From Bacillus sp. B1-b2 (GTDB lineage: Bacteria > Bacillota > Bacilli > Bacillales > Cytobacillaceae), in assembly GCF_009183415.1 (NCBI RefSeq), contig NZ_WEHU01000032.1:1-46464 (forward strand): a DNA stretch of 46,464 bases. The letters run 5' to 3'. Below are positions 15,035-23,893 of the stretch, piece by piece (position 1 is the stretch's first letter; every line of letters begins with the position of its first letter). The notes below the pieces were generated by a model that was not told the origin of the DNA, did not search any database, and worked only from the letters and a program-made list of their open reading frames with translations. The position numbers and the translations under genes are program-made.

Positions 15035-15172
15035 TTATGTTTGTACATGAATGTTTCTTCTATTTATTTCCGCCATAAGTAATTCAATAAACTCACGATC
15101 TAACTTTAATTGAATTGCTTGATGATAAGCATTTAGTAGTATCGAATCTGAAAGTAGAACGATTCCATTCAT
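15035..15172 (-). CDS. sda: Sporulation histidine kinase inhibitor Sda
   Basis: A 45-aa checkpoint protein. Sda folds as a helical hairpin, binds KinA/KinB and blocks phosphorelay activation when DNA replication is disturbed. The sequence LSDSILLNAYHQAIQLKLDR followed by EFIELLMAEINRR matches the Sda pattern LSDELL..Y..A..L.L.RDFI.L...EI.RR. The start is set at ATG 15172 (AGGAG 10 nt upstream); an upstream in-frame ATG would add a non-conserved extension. A TTGTTT-N17-TATTAT promoter lies about 60-90 bp upstream. It has its own terminator, so it is monocistronic between degU and degV. Confidence 0.88.
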   Translation of the reverse strand: MNGIVLLSDSILLNAYHQAIQLKLDREFIELLMAEINRRNIHVQT

Positions 15173-15283
15173 AATATACGATCTCCTATCAAAGTATGCA
15201 TTTATCTTATATAAGCAATTATAATACATAAATTAATAGGTCTAAACAACTATTTTCGACAAAATCCCTAATTTTTCAACCAT

Positions 15284-15327
15284 TAAAAATGAAAACAAGG
15301 ATATTTAACTAGGTCAATATCCTTGTT
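15284..15327 (-). terminator. degU terminator
   Basis: An 11-bp perfect stem AACAAGGATAT/ATATCCTTGTT is followed by TTCATTTTT on the minus strand, 16 nt after the degU stop. Confidence 0.8.
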
Positions 15328-15342
15328 CCTAAAATATATATA

Positions 15343-16029
15343 TTAGCGCACTTCTACCCAACCATTTTTAATAGCCACTACTACTGCTTGAGTACGATCA
15401 TTTACATTCATCTTTTGTAAAATATTACTTACATGGTTCTTTACTGTTTTCTCACTGATGAATAGCGCTTCTCCAATACCACGATTACTTTTCCCATCAG
15501 CTAGCAATTGTAGCACTTCACACTCACGACGAGTTAATAAATGAAGAGGTCTGCGAATTTCGACAGTTTGTGAATAATGATCTGTTGCTCCTGATTCCTC
15601 TAAAGCTAATCGACGATATTCATTTACTAGATTATGCGTAATTTTAGGATGTAAGTAGGAACCTCCATCTGCCACAACCTTTACTGCCTCTACTAATGCA
15701 TCTGCATCCATTTCTTTTAATAAGTAGCCACTTGCACCAGTTTTCAGGGCATGTGTTACATAATTTTCATCATCATGAATAGATAGAATAATAACTTTTG
15801 TATTAGGGAATTTTTCTAGTAACTGCCTAGTTGCTTCTACCCCATTAATGGTAGGCATATTAATATCCATAATAGTTACATCTGGCTGATAATTTTCTAT
15901 CAGCTGAATCGCTTGGGTACCGTCATCTCCTTCAGCCACTACCTCAAAGCTTGCTTCAAAATCTAAAATTCTCTTTACACCTTCTCTAAATAGTTGGTGA
16001 TCATCTATAATAACTATTTTCGTAGTCAT
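15343..16029 (-). CDS. degU: Response regulator DegU
   Basis: A 228-aa NarL/FixJ-type regulator controlling motility, competence, exoenzymes and multicellular behaviour according to phosphorylation level. The receiver domain has D9/D10, phospho-acceptor D55 (TIMDINMP) and K105-region LLKEMDAD. The C-terminal LuxR-type HTH is [20 protein letters not shown] then [20 protein letters not shown]. Start ATG 16029 with AAGGGGAGG Shine-Dalgarno, 27 bp after degS. Length and motifs are normal. Confidence 0.97.
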   Translation of the reverse strand: MTTKIVIIDDHQLFREGVKRILDFEASFEVVAEGDDGTQAIQLIENYQPDVTIMDINMPTINGVEATRQLLEKFPNTKVIILSIHDDENYVTHALKTGASGYLLKEMDADALVEAVKVVADGGSYLHPKITHNLVNEYRRLALEESGATDHYSQTVEIRRPLHLLTRRECEVLQLLADGKSNRGIGEALFISEKTVKNHVSNILQKMNVNDRTQAVVVAIKNGWVEVR

Positions 16030-16056
16030 TTACTCCGCCTCCCCTTATCCTTCTCT

Positions 16057-17199
16057 TTATTTTCGTATAGGCACATTAATCATAATAATTGTACCAACGC
16101 CTAACTTCGTATCAATGGTTAATTCGCCATCTAGTAATTCTACTCTTTCTCGCATGCCAATCAGACCAAAGGATTCTTCTTTACGTTGTTCTTTATCGAA
16201 TCCTTTTCCATTGTCCTTTACCATTACAATTACTTGATCTCTCATAAGTTCAATTTTCACTGTTATGGTAGTAGCATTGGCATGTTTGAAAGCATTTTGA
16301 ACAGATTCTTGAATTAATCGAAATAGTGCTACTTCGTATTCACTTGGTAATCTTACTTCTTTTCCCAAGAAAGTAAAGTCTATCTTGGTTGATTGATGAT
16401 ATTCTTCTGTTGTTTGCAGATATTTTTTCAAAGTAGGAATAAGTCCCAAATCATCTAAAGCCATTGGTCTTAAATCATAAATAATTCGTCGAACCTCATA
16501 TAATGCATTTCGAACCATGACTTTTAAGTTTCTTATTTCTTCAAAAGCTTGATCTGCACCATGTTCTTTATAAATTCTTTCTACCAAGTCAGATCTCATC
16601 ATAACATTTGCCATCATTTGAGCTGGTCCATCATGAATCTCTCTTGAGAGGCGTTTTTTCTCATCCTCTTGTGCACCAATTATTCTTAGTCCGAAATCTT
16701 GTTTTTGCTTGGCATCTTCCAATACTTCTCCAACCTGCTTTAGGTCACTTACCAAATAATTCATGACAACGGAGATTTGAGTGACAAGGTGATCTGCTCG
16801 CTGAATGGTTTCATCTAAACCTAACAACCTGCGCTCTAAATCATCTCTACGCTCACGATATTGCTTCTCCAAATGGCGGTTCATACTTAAATCCATCTGC
16901 AAGGTATGTGCTTTTTCATAAGCTTCACGGACTTCTGCTTCTGAATACTCATTAAAATGACGACTGACTTCAGATAACCGTTTTCTTGCAAACTTTGCCT
17001 GAACCTCCAGCTTGTCCCCCTCATCAATTGTTTGTATAACAAGTTCTCTTATTTCTTTTAATTCATCTGTAATGGTTTCATAATCTTGTCGACATTGTTC
17101 TCCAATTCGAAAGATTTCGTCCTTACTCGAACCAACTGTTTGAATCATTTGTTCTACAATATAATCTAGAGTTTTAGTGTCAAATTTCCTTATTACCAT
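16057..17199 (-). CDS. degS: Sensor histidine kinase DegS
   Basis: A 380-aa cytoplasmic kinase with an N-terminal sensor coiled-coil domain (residues 1-175) and no membrane segment. The HisKA_3 box is EKKRLSREIHDGPAQMMANV with phospho-acceptor H189, the same position as in B. subtilis. The HATPase domain contains LIQESVQNAFKHANAT (N box), VKDNGKGFD (G1) and SFGLIGMRERVELL (G2). It phosphorylates and dephosphorylates DegU. It begins the degS-degU operon, with GGAGGAATT before ATG 17199. Confidence 0.97.
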   Translation of the reverse strand: MVIRKFDTKTLDYIVEQMIQTVGSSKDEIFRIGEQCRQDYETITDELKEIRELVIQTIDEGDKLEVQAKFARKRLSEVSRHFNEYSEAEVREAYEKAHTLQMDLSMNRHLEKQYRERRDDLERRLLGLDETIQRADHLVTQISVVMNYLVSDLKQVGEVLEDAKQKQDFGLRIIGAQEDEKKRLSREIHDGPAQMMANVMMRSDLVERIYKEHGADQAFEEIRNLKVMVRNALYEVRRIIYDLRPMALDDLGLIPTLKKYLQTTEEYHQSTKIDFTFLGKEVRLPSEYEVALFRLIQESVQNAFKHANATTITVKIELMRDQVIVMVKDNGKGFDKEQRKEESFGLIGMRERVELLDGELTIDTKLGVGTIIMINVPIRK

Positions 17200-17849
17200 A
17201 TATAAATTCCTCCAAAAAGGCTAAAACCCTTCTTGTATCATTATTATTTTAGCTTGAAATTACATAACTTGTATATTTTCATCAAAAAATAAATTAAAAT
17301 CGTTAAATAGACACATATTTTATTTTAGAAAACATGACTTATGATTCATTGTATCCAAAATTCTAAATATATAAATAGGATAATATATCTATTAAGTCTT
17401 TTTGTACCTATATATTATTTTATATTATAAAGGAAAAGAAAAAAAACGAGAATACCTTTATATAAAGGATTGCAAGATACTGAACAATTAAATATTTACT
17501 CCATGATATTTATCCCATTCCTATTGTAGGAGGTCTTTTCGCGCATGGAGTTTTACTTATTATATCACGATACATATGGCACTATATTAAGATTTGATTA
17601 CAAAGAGCCCTTTCATTGAAGAGCAATCTCTGTCGAATTATAATAATAGATGACTCTTGGCGTACATATGATTATTCAAAATGCGACAAACAATTTACGA
17701 ATTAAGGAAAAATGTTTCAAATTCTTTTCTTTATAAAAATAGTAAGAATGCTATATAAACACGATTGCTCCACAGAATTATAGAAAATAGAGATACCCTA
17801 CCCATTGATCAATAAGAACTAAAAACATAAAAAGAAAGGGGCCAATTCA
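17200..17849. other. Divergent intergenic region degS / yvyE
   Basis: A 650-bp AT-rich region between divergently transcribed degS and yvyE. It must hold both promoters. No convincing RNA element was seen. A 24-codon open frame from 17545 with an AGGAGG upstream is present but unsupported. Confidence 0.5.
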
Positions 17850-18482
17850 TTGCTGCCTTCTTATTTCACTGTGCCAAACTATGGAGAATCCGAGTTAATT
17901 ATTCAAAAATCACGTTTTATTGCACATATTGCAAGAACAGAAACAGAAGAAGCTGCACAAGCATTTATTGGAGAAATCAAAAAGAAACACAAAGATGCTA
18001 CCCATAATTGCTCTGCATACTTAATAGGTGAACAGGATCAAATACAAAAAGCTAATGATGATGGAGAACCAAGTGGAACGGCTGGTGTACCAATCTTAGA
18101 AGTATTAAAGAAGAGAAACCTAAAAGATACTACAGTAGTTGTTACGAGGTATTTTGGAGGAATTAAATTAGGTGCAGGTGGTTTAATTCGAGCATATGGA
18201 AAATCTACCTCTGAAGGGTTGAATTCTGTAGGAATAATAGAAAGAACATTAATGAATCTTTTAAGTATTTCCATTGACTACACTCTCCTAGGCAAATTGG
18301 AAAATGAATTACGCTCATCGATCTACCAAATCAAAGATATTGAATATGTAGAAAATGTGAAAGTACATGTTTTTGTCGTGCTTAACCAGGTAGACACTTT
18401 CAAAGCATGGATTACAGACCTGACTAACGGACAAGGTACTATTAAGGAAGAAGATACTTTGTATTTAGAAACATATATTTAG
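17850..18482 (+). CDS. yvyE: YvyE/YigZ (IMPACT) family protein
   Basis: A 210-aa protein of the UPF0029/IMPACT family, which has an RNase PH/EF-G IV-like fold and is linked to translation regulation. The N-terminal signature is QKSRFIAHIARTETEEAAQA followed by ATHNCSAY, ANDDGEPSGTAG and TRYFGGIKLGAGGLIRAYG. The C-terminal half is the DUF1949 domain. The start is TTG at 17850 with an AAAGGGG Shine-Dalgarno. The exact bacterial role is not established. It is transcribed divergently from degSU, as in B. subtilis. Confidence 0.93.
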   Translation: MLPSYFTVPNYGESELIIQKSRFIAHIARTETEEAAQAFIGEIKKKHKDATHNCSAYLIGEQDQIQKANDDGEPSGTAGVPILEVLKKRNLKDTTVVVTRYFGGIKLGAGGLIRAYGKSTSEGLNSVGIIERTLMNLLSISIDYTLLGKLENELRSSIYQIKDIEYVENVKVHVFVVLNQVDTFKAWITDLTNGQGTIKEEDTLYLETYI

Positions 18483-18542
18483 ATATCACCCCTTCATCTC
18501 TGATATAAAGAAAAAGTGGATGAATGAGTGCATAGTACTTAA

Positions 18543-18591
18543 AAGAAACCCAAACTACACGAATTCAAATTCGTATTAGTTTGGGTTTCTT
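18543..18591. terminator. Bidirectional terminator yvyE / gtaB
   Basis: AAGAAACCCAAACTA pairs with TTAGTTTGGGTTTCTT around a loop that contains a smaller GAAT/ATTC hairpin. It lies between convergent yvyE and gtaB and can serve both. Confidence 0.85.
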
Positions 18592-18652
18592 CATTGCCCA
18601 GTATTAAAAAACTAATCTATTAATTGATGTCACAACCATTTCTTAAAATGTC

Positions 18653-19525
18653 TCACTCTAAGGTTTTAGCAATTTCTTTAATATACTTGCTTAATGGCTC
18701 TTTTAAATCACTTCTTTTTAAGGCCATTTCAATCGTTGTTTGAATAAAGCCTAGCTGTTCTCCTACATCATAGCGATTTCCTTCGAATTGGTATGCAAAT
18801 ACTCGTTGTATTTTATTCAGCTTTTCAATAGCATCTGTTAGCTGAATTTCGCCACCAGCACCAATTTCTTGCTCATTTAAAAAACGGAATATTTCTGGTG
18901 TGAAAATATATCTTCCAATAATCGCTAAGTTAGAAGGAGCTGTACCTTGTGCAGGCTTCTCCACAAACTGCTTCACTTGAAATCTACGCCCATTTCCTTC
19001 TACTGGATCTATTACTCCATATCGATGTGTTTCATGCTCAGGAACTACTTGTACTCCAATAATAGAAGATAAGGTTTGATTGTATTCTGTGATCATTTGA
19101 CCTAAACAAGGTTCTTCACTATCAACAATATCATCCCCTAATAGTACAGCAAACGGTTCATTGCCAATAAAGTTTCTAGCACACCAAACTGCATGCCCTA
19201 AGCCTTTTGGCTCTTTTTGCCGTATATAGTGAATATCTACATTAGAAGATTCCTTCACTTTTTTTAAAAGATCAAATTTCTCTTTTGCAACTAAATTTTC
19301 TTCTAGCTCCCATGAATGGTCAAAGTGATCTTCAATAGCCCTTTTTCCTTTTCCTGTCACAATGATAATATCCTCAATTCCTGAGGCAACTGCTTCTTCC
19401 ACAATGTATTGTATAGTAGGTTTGTCCACAATAGGTAGCATTTCTTTTGGCATTGCTTTTGTTGCAGGTAAAAATCTTGTACCAAGACCAGCAGCGGGAA
19501 TAATAGCTTTTCTTATTTTATTCAT
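18653..19525 (-). CDS. gtaB: UTP-glucose-1-phosphate uridylyltransferase
   Basis: A 290-aa enzyme making UDP-glucose from UTP and glucose-1-phosphate, for teichoic acid glycosylation, glycolipid anchors and exopolysaccharide. The nucleotidyltransferase motif [23 protein letters not shown] is at the N-terminus, with GDDIV for metal and VEKP further on. The start is ATG 19525 (TGGAGG 7 nt upstream). With pgcA and galE in the same window it completes the glucose-6-P to UDP-galactose route. Name may also be galU. Confidence 0.95.
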   Translation of the reverse strand: MNKIRKAIIPAAGLGTRFLPATKAMPKEMLPIVDKPTIQYIVEEAVASGIEDIIIVTGKGKRAIEDHFDHSWELEENLVAKEKFDLLKKVKESSNVDIHYIRQKEPKGLGHAVWCARNFIGNEPFAVLLGDDIVDSEEPCLGQMITEYNQTLSSIIGVQVVPEHETHRYGVIDPVEGNGRRFQVKQFVEKPAQGTAPSNLAIIGRYIFTPEIFRFLNEQEIGAGGEIQLTDAIEKLNKIQRVFAYQFEGNRYDVGEQLGFIQTTIEMALKRSDLKEPLSKYIKEIAKTLE

Positions 19526-19629
19526 CACTAACCTCCAGATATGTAATTTATGCAACCTTTTTCCTTCTTTTGTCGTCTATTACTTAGAATTCCATTTATA
19601 GTCTACCTATTATAGGAAGGAGGAAAACA

Positions 19630-20130
19630 CTAAAAAACTCTTTTGAAGAAATGAATCAGTTTTTGATGTAAAAGGAAAAAACAAATAACTCCAAACGCGC
19701 AACCTATACTATCAAGAATAACATCGCTAACTAATGGAGTTCTCCCACCAGTAAAGCCCTGATGAATTTCATCAGATATAGCATATAGTACGACAAATAA
19801 ATAACTAATAGGTATTATTAAACTTCTTCTTTTAGAAAATAATCCTTTAAAAGCGCGAACCGTAAAGTAGGCAAGTAAGAAATAAATAGTAAAATGAGCT
19901 CCCTTTCTTATGAAGAATTCTAAGAAATGTGATACTCCTTTTTCCGCTATACTCACTTCGCTGCCACCATATTGGAAGGAAATCCATGATAGTAATTGTA
20001 TAGCGAACTTGGAATCATCTAAAAAACTAAACCATGGCGTAATATCTTGATCCTTATATGGTTGAGAAGAAAAGCTAAAAATAATGACCATAAGAAGGAT
20101 TACTGGTGCTAACAAACTTATTTTTTTCAT
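19630..20130 (-). CDS. VanZ-like membrane protein
   Basis: A 166-aa integral membrane protein with about four to five hydrophobic segments. Conserved VanZ-family residues include the N-terminal FSFSSQP, FIRKGAHFTIYFLLAY and SDEIHQGFTGGRTPLVSDVI. Teicoplanin resistance is described only for the VanA-cluster member; the chromosomal homologues are uncharacterised. The start is ATG 20130 with an AGAGG Shine-Dalgarno. It is transcribed away from the LCP gene and lies next to gtaB, suggesting an envelope role. Confidence 0.85.
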   Translation of the reverse strand: MKKISLLAPVILLMVIIFSFSSQPYKDQDITPWFSFLDDSKFAIQLLSWISFQYGGSEVSIAEKGVSHFLEFFIRKGAHFTIYFLLAYFTVRAFKGLFSKRRSLIIPISYLFVVLYAISDEIHQGFTGGRTPLVSDVILDSIGCAFGVICFFLLHQKLIHFFKRVF

Positions 20131-20325
20131 AAAAACCTCTTTCTTTTTTAAATCGTTATACAAGATGTATAACATGGATCTTGATAACTAATCCTACTAT
20201 TAGTAGAGGTATCACTATATTTATCATTTTATCCCAGTTTTTTAAAAAAGCATATAATTCTATACGAATTTCTGCTATTCTTTATTATATTGAATATTTG
20301 TTGAGATATGGAGGTATTTGTCAAA

Positions 20326-21258
20326 ATGCGATCTGAAAAGCCTAAACGTAAGAAAAGAAAAGGCCTTCGTATAGTAGGTCTTGTTTTATTATTATTAATA
20401 ATTGCAGTCGGTGTTTATGTAGGTGTCGTTTATAATTCTTTATCTAGTGCAGTAGACACGATGCACCAAGAAGTAGAAAGAACACCAACAAAAGAAAGAA
20501 CAGACACTCTTGAGTTAAAGAAACAAGAACCATTCTCTGTTCTCATGTTAGGAGTAGATGAAAGAGATGGGGATTCTGGCCGTTCTGATACCATGATTGT
20601 TTTATCTGTTAATCCGGAGAAAGAATCAGTTAAGATGTTAAGTATTCCTAGAGATACAAGAACAGAAATTGTCGGACATGGAACAACAGATAAGATTAAC
20701 CATGCTTATGCATTCGGTGGAGTAGCGATGGCACTTGATACGGTTGAGAATTTCTTAGACATCCCAATTGATTATTATATACAAGTGAATATGGAAGGTT
20801 TTTCACAAATTGTTGATGCAGTTGGCGGTGTTACAGTAGATAACGATTTAGATTTCACTTATGAAGGTGTTCACTTCCCGAAAGGTCAATTGACATTAAA
20901 CGGAGATAAAGCTTTAAAATTCTCCAGAATGCGTTATGAAGATCCTAGAGGTGACTTCGGAAGACAGCTAAGACAACGCTCTATCATTCAAGCAGTAATC
21001 AATGAGGGTGCAAGTCTTAATTCCTTAAAAAACTTTGATGACATATTTGATGCTTTAGGTAACAATGTTAAAACAGATATCACATTCAACGAGATGGTTA
21101 GTATTCAAGCAAATTATCGCTCTGTTGCAAAAACAATTGATCAATTAACCATAGAGGGTACTGGTCAAAGAATAGATGGAATTTACTATTTAATAGTTGA
21201 TGATGCAGAGAAAACACGTATCCAAACAGAAATGAAAGATCAATTAAACATCCAATAA
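20326..21258 (+). CDS. LytR-CpsA-Psr (LCP) family glycopolymer transferase
   Basis: A 310-aa membrane-anchored enzyme that attaches teichoic acid or other anionic polymers from lipid carriers to peptidoglycan. A basic N-terminus (KPKRKKRKGLR) precedes one transmembrane helix (about residues 16-36), with the LCP domain outside. Key residues are in SVLMLGVDERDGDSGRSDTM, LSIPRDTRTEI and KINHAYAFGG. The C-terminal RMRYEDPRGDFGRQLRQRS is typical of TagTUV proteins. The start is ATG 20326 with TGGAGG upstream. It is probably a TagU/LytR-type paralogue, but the precise substrate cannot be assigned. Confidence 0.93.
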   Translation: MRSEKPKRKKRKGLRIVGLVLLLLIIAVGVYVGVVYNSLSSAVDTMHQEVERTPTKERTDTLELKKQEPFSVLMLGVDERDGDSGRSDTMIVLSVNPEKESVKMLSIPRDTRTEIVGHGTTDKINHAYAFGGVAMALDTVENFLDIPIDYYIQVNMEGFSQIVDAVGGVTVDNDLDFTYEGVHFPKGQLTLNGDKALKFSRMRYEDPRGDFGRQLRQRSIIQAVINEGASLNSLKNFDDIFDALGNNVKTDITFNEMVSIQANYRSVAKTIDQLTIEGTGQRIDGIYYLIVDDAEKTRIQTEMKDQLNIQ

Positions 21259-21322
21259 AAAAACTTATACTAAATGAAATTCCTGCTAAATAATGTAGCA
21301 GTTTGTGTAGGAATATTTTTAA

Positions 21323-21350
21323 GGTAATGGCATAGCCATTACCTTTTTTT
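21323..21350 (+). terminator. LCP gene terminator
   Basis: GGTAATGGC-ATA-GCCATTACC followed by seven T residues. Confidence 0.92.
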
Positions 21351-21594
21351 ATAATTGTATGAGTTCCCTAACCCACTAAAGCAATTTAATCAATCTTAGC
21401 TTCATTCATTTCACAACGAGTGAGATTCTTGCCATAAATCCTCCTCTTTTTTACTTAGCAATCACGCAACTATAATATCCCACCTATCGACTTTTACCGC
21501 AATCTATTGTCAGCAATTGTAAGAATTTTGGTTGTTTTCAAAGAGGGAAAATGCGGTATACATATAGTACAAACATTAGAAAGGGTGGCTGTAT

Positions 21595-21705
21595 ATGAAA
21601 ATAAAAGCTGGTAGCTGGAAATTACTAAGTGCCCAAGATAAACAATTTATCTTACAAACCGTTTCCAGCCTGACTCAATTAAAAGGAAAGATACAGGCTC
21701 ATTAA
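21595..21705 (+). CDS. Small hypothetical protein, 36 aa
   Basis: A short open frame preceded by AAAGGGTGG at about 6 nt before ATG. It encodes MKIKAGSWKLLSAQDKQFIL followed by 16 more residues, basic and amphipathic. Possible promoter: TTTTCA-N16-TATACA about 30-60 bp upstream. It overlaps the end of the convergent VOC gene by 4 bp. I recognise no family; a genuine small protein is plausible but unproven. Confidence 0.4.
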   Translation: MKIKAGSWKLLSAQDKQFILQTVSSLTQLKGKIQAH

Positions 21706-22091
21706 GCTTCATATAATTCTATTGGTAAACCATCAGGATCTGCAAAAAAGGTATATCGTTTCTCTGTAAAGGGATCAATCCTTATATCCTCTACTATAAT
21801 ATTGTTAGATTCTAACCATTGAACAGCTTCTATCATATCATTGACTTCTAATGCTAAATGGCGTAAACCGCAGGCTTCAGGATGACTCGGCCTTTGCTTA
21901 GGATTAGGGAAAGAAAATAATTCTATTTTATAAACATCATTCAACATAAGGTCGAGCTTATAGGAATCTCTATCTTCACGATATACTTCTAGAAGCGGTT
22001 TAAACCCAAGTAGATTCACATAAAAATGCTTTGAAACTTCATAATTACTACAAATAATAGCGATATGATGTATATCATTGACTTTTAACAC
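21702..22091 (-). CDS. VOC-family (glyoxalase-like) protein
   Basis: A 129-aa single vicinal-oxygen-chelate domain. The N-terminal metal-ligand strand reads DIHHIAIICSNYEVSKHFYV, followed by LRHLALEVNDM and the terminal FFADPDGLPIELYEA. These supply H, E, H and E positions typical of lactoylglutathione lyase-like enzymes. The substrate is unknown; a glyoxalase I-type or YwbC-like role is possible. The start is GTG 22091 with GGAGG at 7 nt; longer starts would run through the galE terminator hairpin. Confidence 0.85.
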   Translation of the reverse strand: MLKVNDIHHIAIICSNYEVSKHFYVNLLGFKPLLEVYREDRDSYKLDLMLNDVYKIELFSFPNPKQRPSHPEACGLRHLALEVNDMIEAVQWLESNNIIVEDIRIDPFTEKRYTFFADPDGLPIELYEA

Positions 22092-22111
22092 AATATTACC
22101 TCCTTCATCCA

Positions 22112-22141
22112 TAAAAAAGCGAAGAATCAAGACTCTCCGCT
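22112..22141 (-). terminator. galE terminator
   Basis: AGCGGAGA/TCTTCGCT stem (8 bp with one wobble) followed by TTTTTTA on the minus strand, 10 nt after the galE stop and just before the VOC gene start. Confidence 0.8.
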
Positions 22142-22150
22142 AAATACTGC

Positions 22151-23113
22151 TTATTTACTATGCCAGTTCCAAGCACTCTTAATAATTGTTTCTAAATCTC
22201 TTTCTGCTTTCCAGCCTAATTCTTTGTATATTTTCTCTGAAGAAGCTATCAATCTTGCAGGATCTCCTGCTCTTCTATCAGCAAAAACAACATTTGCTTT
22301 TCTATCTGTCACTTTTTCACAAGTTTCAATAACTTCTTTAACAGAGTAGCCAACACCATTTCCTAGATTATATGTTTCTGCTTCTTTTTCTCCTGCTAAT
22401 AGTGCTTCTAATGCTTTTATATGAGCTTCTGCTAGATCTGTTACATGGATATAGTCACGAATACAAGTTCCATCTTCTGTTGGATAATCTGTTCCAAATA
22501 CAGAAATAGATGCTCTTTCTCCTAATAGATGTTGTAAGATAATAGGAATTAAATGTGTTTCTGGATCATGCTGTTCCCCAATTTCACCTGTAACATGAGC
22601 ACCAGCCGCATTAAAGTAGCGTAACGCTACATAATTTAAGCCATATGCATGATGAAAGTCTGCTAGTATATTCTCAACCATTAGTTTTGATTTACCGTAT
22701 GGATTAATTGGTTGTGTGTTAGACGTTTCTAGAATGATATCCTCTTCTGGAATACCATAAGTCGCTGCAGTAGAAGAAAAAATGAAGTTCTTCACCTTAT
22801 ATTTAAGCATGACATTTAATAAAGTTAGCGTATTTGCTACATTATTATCATAATACTTAGCTGGATCTTGAACAGACTCTCCAACTAAACTATATGCTGC
22901 AAAATGCATTACTGCTTTAATTGGATATTTTTGAAATATTGTTTCTAAATCTGCAGTATTTCCTAAATCACCTTGTACAAATACCGCACGAGAATCTACT
23001 GCTTCTTTATGACCAGTAGCAAGATTATCTAATACAATTACTTCTTCCTTTTCTACTAATTCCTTTACTAGATGACTACCAATATATCCAGCTCCACCTA
23101 CTACTAAAATCAT
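22151..23113 (-). CDS. galE: UDP-glucose 4-epimerase
   Basis: A 320-aa short-chain dehydrogenase/reductase-type epimerase interconverting UDP-glucose and UDP-galactose. The NAD-binding motif VVGGAGYIGSH is at residues 4-14. The catalytic set is the serine in SSTAATYG and the tyrosine/lysine in NPYGKSK. The substrate loop RYFNAAGA is also intact. It is the last step of the sugar-nucleotide set with pgcA and gtaB. Length and motifs are normal. Confidence 0.95.
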   Translation of the reverse strand: MILVVGGAGYIGSHLVKELVEKEEVIVLDNLATGHKEAVDSRAVFVQGDLGNTADLETIFQKYPIKAVMHFAAYSLVGESVQDPAKYYDNNVANTLTLLNVMLKYKVKNFIFSSTAATYGIPEEDIILETSNTQPINPYGKSKLMVENILADFHHAYGLNYVALRYFNAAGAHVTGEIGEQHDPETHLIPIILQHLLGERASISVFGTDYPTEDGTCIRDYIHVTDLAEAHIKALEALLAGEKEAETYNLGNGVGYSVKEVIETCEKVTDRKANVVFADRRAGDPARLIASSEKIYKELGWKAERDLETIIKSAWNWHSK

Positions 23114-23419
23114 ATATAATCTCCTTTTATAAAAACAAATATTTATTAATCGTATCTAGTCTATCACATTTATTGTAAATATTTCTCTATTCAAATAAAC
23201 ACAAAGCTGTATTTAGAAATTCAACATCCAACTCCAACTAACAGCATATTGGGTCTTGGACTATTTGCAATTTTATTATAATAAAAGCAGTCTATCTTAA
23301 CAAATGAATATTAGTTATGTTAAATACTATGTAAATAGGATTAATTGTCGAATTATAGGGAATGAAAATGGTTTTCATTTTTTTGAAAATAATGATAAAA
23401 TAGGTATATCAATCAAATA
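23114..23419. other. Intergenic region galE / riboswitch
   Basis: About 300 bp of AT-rich sequence holding the galE upstream region and, near its right end, a possible promoter for the riboswitch transcript (TTGAAA-N16-TATATC, near 23382-23409). No further structure seen. Confidence 0.4.
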
Positions 23420-23516
23420 ATCCAAGATAAAGGCAAACCATTTGAAAAGATGGGACGCAAAGCTTCAGATCTAAGGTAGAACTCTTACTATGATGGCTGA
23501 GCCACCTTATATTCTA
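23420..23516 (+). promoter_or_regulatory. Cyclic di-GMP-I (GEMM) riboswitch
   Basis: Contains the class I signatures in order: AAAGGCAAACC, a GAAA-type loop inside CCATTTGAAAAGATGG, GGGACGCAAAGC, CAGATCTAAGG and ATGGCTG. The 3' strand of P1 (CCTTATA, 23505-23511) can instead pair with TATAAGG (23515-23521), which overlaps the AAGGAGG Shine-Dalgarno of the next gene. This implies translational control of the sinI-like gene 18 nt downstream of the aptamer. Confidence 0.93.
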
Positions 23517-23533
23517 TAAGGAGGTTTATTAAA

Positions 23534-23674
23534 GTGATTAATTTGTTACCAACACCAGATACTTCTTCTAAGCAAATAGACTCTGATTGGCTTGAATTAA
23601 TTATGGAGGCAAAGAATCAAGGTTTTTCCCAAGAAGAGATTCGTTCTTTGTTAACCATTCTTGGCTCGAAATAA
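23534..23674 (+). CDS. SinI-like antirepressor (46 aa)
   Basis: A small protein starting at GTG 23534 (AAGGAGG, 9-nt spacing). After a variable N-terminus it contains DSDWLELIMEAKNQGFSQEE followed by IRSLLTILGSK. This matches the SinI dimerisation helix pattern D.EW..LI.EA...G.S.EEIR.FL. SinI-type proteins disrupt the tetrameric repressor SinR through this helical hook and so derepress biofilm matrix genes. No sinR is in the window, so the partner may be elsewhere. The riboswitch immediately upstream makes it a predicted c-di-GMP effector gene. It is followed by its own terminator, so it is monocistronic. Confidence 0.85.
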   Translation: MINLLPTPDTSSKQIDSDWLELIMEAKNQGFSQEEIRSLLTILGSK

Positions 23675-23709
23675 TATAGCTACAACGATAGGTATACATA
23701 GAATTTGAG

Positions 23710-23734
23710 CCATCATTATCATGATGGTTTTTAT
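23710..23734 (+). terminator. sinI-like gene terminator
   Basis: CCATCAT-TATC-ATGATGG followed by TTTTTATTT on the plus strand. Confidence 0.85.
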
Positions 23735-23743
23735 TTATATCCA

Positions 23744-23771
23744 AGCAAAAAAAGTACCATATAGGTACTTT
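23744..23771 (-). terminator. ssbB operon terminator
   Basis: AAAGTACC-TATAT-GGTACTTT followed by TTTT on the minus strand. It faces the ssbB unit, about 120 bp after the small downstream gene. Confidence 0.75.
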
Positions 23772-23893
23772 AAAAAAAGAGGAATAATACGAGGATACTT
23801 GTGAATTTCTTTATTAAGTGGAATGGTTTGTTTAAAAAGATTATTTAAACGGATGGTATTTAGTGGTGTGAGTAATGTATAGAGATTGTATTC

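Noticed and set aside
17545-17619. 24-codon frame with AGGAGG upstream in the degS/yvyE gap
   Set aside because: The spacing is long (11 nt), composition is not distinctive, and no terminator or promoter supports it.
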